64,000 nucleotides of DNA from Piromyces finnis. Lineage: Eukaryota > Neocallimastigomycota > Neocallimastigomycetes > Neocallimastigales > Neocallimastigaceae. A program made the translations under genes and the position numbers. The stretch covers positions 62,001-126,000 of the forward strand of contig MCFH01000062.1 of the NCBI GenBank assembly GCA_002104945.1, written 5' to 3'. How positions within the stretch are numbered: position 1 is the first letter of the stretch; every line of letters begins with the position of its first letter. The notes under the pieces were generated by a model that worked only from the letters and a program-made list of their open reading frames with translations, did no database searches and was not told the DNA's origin. This document shows positions 56,689 through 64,000 of the stretch, one piece after another.

Positions 56689-59600
56689 ATGAAAAACGCA
56701 GGTAAGTCGCCTAACCCTCGGGGTGTCCATAAATTGGACACAAAAACATCATTCGTAAGGGACGGGACCCGTCCTGACGCGGCGAGCGCGGATGGCATGG
56801 ATGGTGTAGAGGGAATGTCACGGGTTCGAACCCCGGTGCTTCTCGAAAGCACTGAGGTCGAATCTAATCAGAATTTACAGGTTCAACAGGGGGATTCTAT
56901 GCCCACCCCTGTTGATCCTTCTTTCTTTTTTACTAATAATAGTGAGGTAAACCCAATGCAACACATTGAAGTTCTTCTTAATAGATGGGTTTCGGAAATA
57001 TCTAGCCAGTTTGCTAGTATGGGAAACCGTCTGGGTGCTATGGAAGAACAACTTCGGGGTATTGAGGTTTACAAGAGCGAGATAAACGATGCTCTTCAGC
57101 AAAAATTTGTTGAAGTGGATCAAAGGTTGGAAGCAAATGAGTCAGCTATCCAAGTTAGCTTGGAAGAGCTGCATGCTGTGGAAAATGCCTTTACCGCAGA
57201 ACATGAGGAAAGGTTACAAGACCACCAGCAAGTGCTAAACAACCAAGAAACGTTGTACCGTCAATCTAGTGCCTTTGTCTCTTATAAAAAAGAGCTTGAA
57301 GAAGAGATGGCCAGATTGAGGGAGCAACGAAACGCTCTAGAAGAAAGAGAAAAATTGTTCGAGGCTAAAGTCGAAGCCATGAACAGAAGAGCTGAAGCCA
57401 GAGCTCATGAAAGAACATCCTATCAAACCGGTGGTATGGGTAATCCTCATGGTGCTGGAACTAGTAGCAGCACCAACCCTACGGAATATTCCGAGGATGG
57501 GGACGTGAAGATGTTCGATTGGCGAGTACATAGGTATGAAGAAAAAGTGCCTATGTTTGATAATAATGGGATAGACTTAGAGGGTTTTCAAGAGAAGTGC
57601 TTACGTCATTTCAAACGTTACCCATATGACTATGGTAACGACGAAAAGGCAAAGGTTAGCTTCATTGAAGATCATCTAGGTGGGAAAGTATTGAGATGGT
57701 ATAGACTTAGAGAGAGGATGTTGCAGCGTAGGAATCCCGATGCTGAAAGACTATTCCTCCACCTTCAAGATAAGTTTCCACCAGAGTCTCCCCATGAACT
57801 CTGCAAGTCAAAGTTGCTTAAGCTCACACATGAGTGGGGAAAAGCATACGACTATTTGGAAGAGTTCAATGAATTGACGGAAACACTTGGGCTTCCTGAA
57901 AATGTTAGGAGACAGGTGTTAATACAACAGGTCAGGCCTTCTGTCAGGGAAGCGTTCTATGATATCCCTGAACCGGAACGTACGCTGGAAACATTAAGTG
58001 AAGTCTTGCTAAAGTGCGATGACCACCAAGCAGTCTTCCGTAATGAAACCATAGAAAAGTACGACAAAAGAGACCGCCAGACCACTATTATGGCCTTGTT
58101 GGATATCACAGACCCATGTAGACCATCTAGATGGGCTGAGTTAAAGCAGAAGAACAACAAGCCAAATAATAAGCCTAAAGTTGAGCAGACCAACACTCAG
58201 GCTTACGTAAAAAACAATAACGGTGCCAAAGAACGTCGTGAATCCTTAAATAAGTCAAGCTTTAGAAGAAGTTCTAGCTTCCAACCAAAGCAAGGACCTT
58301 CTAGTATGGGAAATAACCCATTACCTAAGGCTATGGCAAGTCAAACGACGGTCAATAACAGCTACTACAGTCAGAACCAACTAGTAGCTGAAATAAATGC
58401 AAGAAGCAACCCTCGAGATATAAAAAGGGTAGAAGTCTTGTATGATACTGGTTCCACCACAAACCTCATTCACCCAAATTTAGCAAAGAAGCTCGGGTTA
58501 AAGGTAGTGGACAAACCAGCCATATTCAGAACTGTGAATGGTGATATCGAGTTAAAGCAGTTCTCAGATGACTTGCAGTTGAAGTTATGGTTAACTCCAT
58601 CTGGCGAACAAGAAGCTAAGCCATACTGCTTCAACACAAGTTGTCACCTATCCGACAATATGCCGGAGATGATCATTGTGGGACTGGGCTTCATGGATGA
58701 GCACTTTATCTACAGAGGTTATGATAAAGATGCACAAGTGAGGTACTTCGTAGTAGATAATGATAAGGATAAAGGACACACCAACAGTTATGGTGTAAAT
58801 GACGGCAATATCTACTACTGTACTCAATTAAGTCCCATAACTACAGTTACTAATGCAAAAGCAAGAAGGCCTCTGGTAACTGTAACCGCAGAAAACATCG
58901 AAGCCGAAATCGTGGGTAATGGTAGCCACAAGGCTACAAAAGGAACCAGGAACGGAAGTTCCGGAGGGTTGGCATCGAGTTCCAACTCAGAGAAAACTTG
59001 TGTTTCAGTAGGGTTGGTACAGAGTGCTAACTTAGAGAAAAAATGTGTTTCCGGAGGGTTGACACGAAGTCCTGACTTAGAGAAAAACCCCGTTTCAGTA
59101 GGGTTGGTACAGAGTGTTGACTTAGAGAAAAATCACATTTACGTAGGGTTGGTACAGGAAGAAAACTTAAACGAAAATCAACCTACACCTGAAGAAATCG
59201 TGGAGAAGTACTACCACAATTTCAAAGAAGCATTTAATGAAGAAATAGCTAACCAGCTACCAGAACACCGTCCTTACGACTGTAAGATCGACCTGGAGCC
59301 GGATGCTAGTCTTCATAAAGGGCCTATATATCCCTTCAATCCAGAAGAGGAAAAAGCACTGAAGGAATATATAGAGGAAAACCTGGCAAAGGGCTTCATC
59401 AGGAAGTCAGAGAGTCCTGCAGGTTATCCTGTGTTATTCGTGCCCAAAAAGAGTGGTGAAAGACGATTATGTACTGATTATAGGCGTCTTAATAAGGTAA
59501 CAGTGCGTAACTCCTTTCCCTTACCACTCATCAGTCAAGTGTTTGAGGCTATGAAAGGCGCGACTATCTTCTCCAAGTTGGATTTGAAGTCTGCCTACAA

Positions 59601-62184
59601 CCTCGTGCGTATTCGTGAAGGTGACGAATACAAGACGGCATTCTCAACCAAGTTTGGGCATTATGAATATCTAGTGATGCCATTTGGGTTGACTAATGCT
59701 CCTGCCACGTTCCAAGGGTTCATTAATACGGTGCTGGCAGAAGAAATCAACGACTGCTGTCAAGTGTACTTGGATGATATCATCATCTACTCCAAGTCAC
59801 TTGAAGAGCATGTAGGGCATGTAAAAAGAGTCCTACAAAAGCTAATAGATAATCGTCTAGTAGCTAAGTTAGCGAAGTGTGAGTTCCACAAGGAAGAACT
59901 TGCATTCCTGGGTCATGTAGTTGGAAAATATGGTATTAAAACCGACCCAGAAAAGTTAAAAGCTGTAGCAAGTTGGCCACAACCAACCAACATTAAAGAA
60001 CTACAGTCATTCCTCGGATTCTGCAACTATTATAGGAAGTTTATAAAGGACTTCTCTAAGATAGCAAGGCCGTTATATGCGATGACGTCCAAAAAGGTAC
60101 AATTCCTGTGGAATGAAGAACGCATCCAGGCGTTCGAGAAGTTAAAAGAAATGCTGTTGTCTCCACCAGTATTAGCATATCCTGACCATGACCGTCAGTT
60201 TATAGTGGAGTGCGACGCTAGTAACTACGCAGTGGGTGGTGTATTATCACAACTAGGCGATGACAATGAACTACACCCTGTGTATTACTATTCCAAGAAA
60301 CTTACGAAAGCAGAAATCAACTACTCCATCACGGAAAAGGAGTTGTTGGCTATTAGGAATGCTTTCATCGAGTGGCGACACCTGTTAATGGGTGCGAAAC
60401 ATAAGGTCCTAGTATATAGTGACCATAGGAATCTCCTGTTCGCCACAAAACCACAGTTGTTGACAGCAAGACAGGCAAGATGGCAAGAGCTGTTTGCTGC
60501 ATACGACTTCGAAATAATATATCGGCCAGGAAAAATGAATGGTAGAGCCGATATCCTATCAAGAATGGTATCTCCAGAACAGGTACAACTGGAGATGGAA
60601 AAAGCTAGCCTCCTTCGACCTGAACAGGTAAAAGAATTTCCACCCGTGGAAGAAGAGTGCTATGCGGTGTTAGAAGTAAGCTTTGTGGGAGAACTGAAAC
60701 AAGCCTACAACACGGATGAGCTTGCTAGGGAAATTAGAGATGGTCTTGACGCAAAAAGAGGCCACAAGCTCATCAAAAAGAAGTGGTTGATGGTTAATGG
60801 GTTGATTGTTAGAAAGGATGCACCAGAACGTACATATGTACCAAAGGTGTTAAGGGAAACAATCATAAAACTTAACCACGATAGTGAAACAGCAGGTCAT
60901 TTGGGAAAAGATAAAACTTATGACCTGATAGCCAGAAACTACTACTGGCCAAAAATGAAGGATGACATTGCGGGATATATTAAAGCTTGTACCATATGTT
61001 GTACCCAAAAGGACAACAGACACAAGCCGTACGGTAGCGCTGCTAGGGTAAAAGTTGCAGACTTACCTTGGCAAGAAGTAGAAATCGACTTCCTGACGGA
61101 CCTACCTATTAAGGAACGTAGAAAACCAGGTAGTAGTCCCTCAGAACCCCCAGAAGTCACTAGAAGAGGTTGTATCATGGTTTGTAGCGATAAGTTAACC
61201 AAAATGATACACTTAGTGGGATTTAGGAATATGCCTACTGCTAAAGAAACAGCCTTAGCATACTTACAACATGTATTCAAGTTACATGGTTGTCCCAAAT
61301 CGGTTACTACGGATCGTGGTGTCCAGTTCACTAGTAAGTTGTGGAAGGACATTATGGGGTTCTTTGGCGTAGAAGTAAACCTTGCTACTACTGGCCATCA
61401 TGAAACAGTTGGTCAGGTAGAACGCAATAACTCCTACGTAAGTATGTACCTTTGATGCTTTGTGAAGACCTTTGATGACGACGAATGGTTGAAGTACTTG
61501 TACTTAGCTGAGTTCTGCTATAATAATGCAGTACACAGTTCTACTAAGCAGTCCCCATTCCTAGCCTTGTATAACTACCAGGTACATATGAACCCTCAAG
61601 ACTCAGAACTTGTCCACTCACTTGGTGAAGCTCCTATATTAGATAGCTTCGCTCACAACTTAGGTAACTTAAAGCACATGCTGGACATATCAAGAACACG
61701 GTTCTTAGACCACTTGGACCATAGAAGAGAACTTAACTACCCTAAAATTAGGCTCATGGATTTGGTGTGGTTAAGAAAACCAGAAAATTACAACCCTCTT
61801 CCCTTCTACAAGCTACAAGCAAGAAAGTACGGTCCCTTCAAGGTTATTGGAATTGATGAAAGCAAGCTTAACTACCGGTTGGATATCAGCAAGTCACCTT
61901 TCCCCAATGTCTACCCTGTGTTTCATATCAGTGAACTTGAACCCTACCATAACAAACCTGAAGAACTAACACCTGCACCAGTGGGCTACCAGAAAATTAT
62001 CAAAATCATGAATGCCAGAAGAAAGAAGGATAACTACCAATACTTAGCTACCTTTAGTGACTTTAGACAAGAGTGGGTTGATGCTGATATCATTGACAAG
62101 AACTCCCACTATGATAAGCTACTCAAGGAATTTCAAGATAAATGCTACCAGGAATTCATGGTTAGTGTCCAAAACCCTGCCTAG
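56689..62184 (+). CDS. gag-pol: Chromovirus Gag-Pol polyprotein with one in-frame TGA
   Basis: One frame of 1,832 codons, broken only by TGA at 61453-61455. Residues about 100-245 form a long coiled coil (MARLREQRNALEEREKLFEA). Residues 285-470 are gag (FQEKCLRHFKRYPYDYG); no CCHC knuckle is seen. The protease D-T-G is at about 586. Residues about 755-830 are a linker with repeated VSVGLVQS..LEK. Reverse transcriptase has YLDD at 1027-1030. RNase H starts at CDASNYAVGG, about 1175. The integrase zinc region is HDSETAGHLG...CTICC (1396-1434), and catalytic D, D and E are at about 1464-1466, 1541 and 1578. After the TGA, integrase continues (WLKYLYLAEFCYNN). It ends with a chromodomain-like module (YQKIIKIMNARRKKDNYQYL). 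The TGA falls in YL-stop-CFV, where a CGA Arg codon is plausible. Otherwise intact. Confidence 0.9.
61453..61455 (+). other. Premature TGA in integrase
   Basis: Same frame before and after; no shift. Removes the integrase C-terminal part and the chromodomain unless read through. Confidence 0.9.
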
Positions 62185-62205
62185 GTTTTCTCCTCAGGGG
62201 GGCAT

Positions 62206-62699
62206 TGTAAGAAATATTTGTGGCCATAAGTTTGCCCACAAATATTTCAATTGAAACCATATATTCTGGTCACCATTTATTGGCCAAATATATGCATAAC
62301 CATATATTAATGGTTATTAATTAAATAGGAAGTCTATTTGCTTTACCCAATCAAGTGGTAAAGAAAATAAACTCATATAGTTAAATAGTATAGTCAAAAC
62401 TAACGTTAAATACTTTAGCGTTAGTATTAAAGTAAATTAATAGCTATAATAATAATTAATGTATATAATTATAACTAATAAATAAAAGATAATAATTATA
62501 ATAATTATTTAAGTAAATAATATTTCATATTAATATTTATCGTATTATATTTATTTTTGTGTTATAATATTTATTTTACTTCTTTTATTATTTTTTATAA
62601 AACTTTATTTAGTTATTAACTCGTATAGAGAGGTAATAACTAACTTAATTAACTTGTTATATTTAACTTATTAACTAACATATATAAAAACCTTTTACA
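62206..62699 (+). repeat. 3' LTR of the chromovirus
   Basis: 494 bp, apparently identical to the 5' LTR; preceded by the G-rich polypurine tract. Confidence 0.93.
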
Positions 62700-62746
62700 G
62701 TATTCATTACATTAAGAAACTACTTGAAAATAATCTTTATGTTAAA

Positions 62747-62913
62747 ATTCTTAACCAATCAATAATCTTCATATAAAATAAAATTTAAAAATAAAATAAA
62801 ATAAAATAAAATTATAATTTTTTTAAAATAGTATCTATGAGGTCTCGAACTAGTGTCATTCAGACTCAAAGTCTTAGCTACTAACCACTAAGACAATTTA
62901 GTTATTTCTAGTA
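62747..62913 (-). mobile_element. tRNA-like SINE unit 2
   Basis: 167 bp, same as unit 1 by eye. On its left is a 44-bp block (62703-62746) copied from the gypsy RT gene. Its right border is interrupted by a solo LTR at 62918. Confidence 0.75.
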
Positions 62914-63417
62914 TTCATGTAAGAAATATTTGTGGCCATAAGTTTGCCCACAAATATTTCAATTGAAACCATATATTCTGGTCACCATTTATTGGCCAAA
63001 TATATGCATAACCATATATTAATGGTTATTAATTAAATAGGAAGTTTATTTGCTTTACCCAATCAAGTGGTAAAGAAAATAAACTCATATAGTTAAATAG
63101 TATAGTCAAAACCAACGTTAAATACTTTAGCGTTAGTATTAAAGTAAATTAATAACTATAATAATAATTAATGTAGATAATTATAATTAATAAATAAAAG
63201 ATATAATTAAAATATAATTATTTAAGTAAAAGTTATTTCATAAAATATTTATACATTTGTTTATATTTATTTTAGTGTTATAATATTTATTTTCTTTCTT
63301 TTATTATTTTTTATAAAACTTTATTTAGTTATTAACTCGTATAGAGAGGTAATAACTAACTTAATTAACTAATTAATAACCTATTAACTAATATTATAAG
63401 AAACCTTTTACAATTCA
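62913..63417 (+). mobile_element. Solo LTR of the chromovirus family, TSD ATTCA
   Basis: LTR 62918-63412 (495 bp), flanked by ATTCA at 62913-62917 and 63413-63417. It differs from the 494-bp LTRs by scattered changes, mostly in 63150-63260 and 63370-63405, so it is an older, independent insertion that lost its interior by LTR recombination. Confidence 0.92.
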
Positions 63418-63457
63418 TTACATTAAGAAACTACTTGAAAATAATCTTTATGTTAAA

Positions 63458-63624
63458 ATTCTTAACCAATCAATAATCTTCATATAAAATAAAATTTAAA
63501 AATAAAATAAAATAAAATAAAATTATAATTTTTTTAAAATAGTATCTATGAGGTCTCGAACTAGTGTCATTCAGACTCAAAGTCTTAGCTACTAACCACT
63601 AAGACAATTTAGTTATTTCTAGTA
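63458..63624 (-). mobile_element. tRNA-like SINE unit 3, flanked by 44-bp direct repeats
   Basis: 167 bp. The 44-bp block TTCATTAC...TATGTTAAA lies immediately on both sides (63414-63457 and 63625-63668). The right block is the gypsy RT coding sequence itself, which continues in frame, so this is the junction with the original target. Confidence 0.78.
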
Positions 63625-63626
63625 TT

Positions 63627-64000
63627 CATTACATTAAGAAACTACTTGAAAATAATCTTTATGTTAAATTAGAAAAATGTGAGTTTGATGTTGAGAAAAC
63701 CACTTTTCTTGGTTATGTCATTTCAAAGGATGGATTGCAAATGGATGAGAATAAAGTTAAAGCAATTCTCGATTGGCCGGTTCCCAAGAATGTTAAAGAG
63801 GTTCAGTCTTTTATTGGTTTATGCAACTATTACAGAATTTTTATTAAAGACTTTGCTAAAATTGCAAACCCTCTTCACAAACTCACTAGAAAGAATGTTG
63901 CTTTTAACTGGGTGAAAGAAGATCAGGACGCTTTTATTTTATTAAAATCTCTGTTCACGTCAGCTCCTATTCTGAAACATGCGGATAGTAATAAACAATT
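63627..64000 (+). CDS. pol: Ty3/gypsy Pol, continuation of the interrupted RT/RNase H (runs off window)
   Basis: The frame HYIKKLLENNLYVKLEKCEF continues the protein broken at HVKKVL near 55455. Then FLGYVISKDGLQMDENKVKA, VQSFIGLCNYYRIFIKDFAK and FNWVKEDQDAFILLKSL give the RT thumb/connection and the start of RNase H. The homologous order in the chromovirus at 59830-60200 supports the join. No stop to the window end. Confidence 0.88.

Larger units (their letters stand above)
55889..62704 (+). mobile_element. Full-length Ty3/gypsy chromovirus, 494-bp LTRs, TSD GTATT
   Basis: LTRs 55894-56387 and 62206-62699, both 494 bp (TGTAAGAAATATTTG...CCTTTTACA), flanked by GTATT at 55889-55893 and 62700-62704. 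The primer site directly after the left LTR (ATACTAACGCT, 56388-56398) is the exact complement of AGCGTTAGTAT inside the LTR (56105-56115), pointing to Tf1/sushi-type self-priming. The polypurine tract AGGGGGGC (62196-62203) precedes the right LTR. Coding runs 56689-62184 with one TGA. It inserted into a SINE array that itself interrupts another gypsy element. The interior is much richer in GC than the host DNA. Confidence 0.93.

Noticed and set aside
56790-56835. tRNA gene at the start of chromovirus gag
   Set aside because: Only a T-arm-like hairpin is present; no acceptor stem pairs with the 3' side and the D-arm is unconvincing.

Overview
The window is extremely AT-rich eukaryotic DNA. 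Genes have short introns (about 55-140 bp, often with GTATAT/GTAAAT-type donors), and intergenic DNA is packed with A/T homopolymers and AAT/AAAT microsatellites. The gene families are class C seven-helix receptors with EGF-like ectodomains, CBM18 chitin-binding modules, a GT34-like glycosyltransferase, a CE4-type deacetylase, AAA-ATPase-like/PDDEXK_9 proteins, ankyrin proteins and Cys-rich secreted proteins. Together they point to an anaerobic gut fungus (Neocallimastigomycota). This is an inference from composition and families; no rRNA or other phylogenetic marker is present.

Region 1 (1-11 kb) holds the best-preserved host genes: the 3' part of a class C receptor (+), a complete two-exon class C receptor (-), an unknown low-complexity protein with an internal duplication (-), and a two-exon type II membrane glycosyltransferase (+).

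Region 2 (12.9-19.1 kb) has two large palindromes, with arms of about 1.15 kb and 0.62 kb, on either side of a decayed polysaccharide deacetylase gene.

Region 3 (19.6-24.3 kb) has a secreted fusion of three CBM18 modules to a phage-tail-type lysozyme domain, broken by two in-frame TGA codons, each where Trp is expected. It also has a 176-bp tandem duplication, a 500-bp poly(A)-tailed retroposed element with a 13-bp target-site duplication, and a secreted Cys-rich protein split by a frameshift.

Region 4 (25.6-41.7 kb) is a graveyard of lineage-type gene families. It contains two broken AAA-ATPase/PDDEXK genes, two copies each of a Cys-rich membrane protein and of a large unknown protein, an 87-bp coding-type minisatellite, a 5'-truncated copy of the poly(A) element and a broken ankyrin gene.

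Region 5 (43.3-64 kb) is a nested retrotransposon cluster. A Ty1/copia gag-pol fragment is split by a solo LTR (TSD GCAAT). Next come an inverted LTR of the same family and a complete non-autonomous LTR element (two 792-bp LTRs, TSD CTACC) that has no coding capacity but carries eight hairpin repeats with compensatory changes. A Ty3/gypsy gag-pol follows. It is interrupted inside reverse transcriptase by a tandem array of tRNA-like SINE units. That array was itself invaded by a 6.8-kb chromovirus (two 494-bp LTRs, TSD GTATT, apparently self-primed, one TGA in integrase) and by a solo LTR of the same family (TSD ATTCA). The gypsy reading frame resumes at 63.6 kb and runs off the window.

Where the ancestral codon can be guessed, the nonsense codons look like C:G to T:A transitions, in keeping with strong AT mutation pressure or a deamination-type process.
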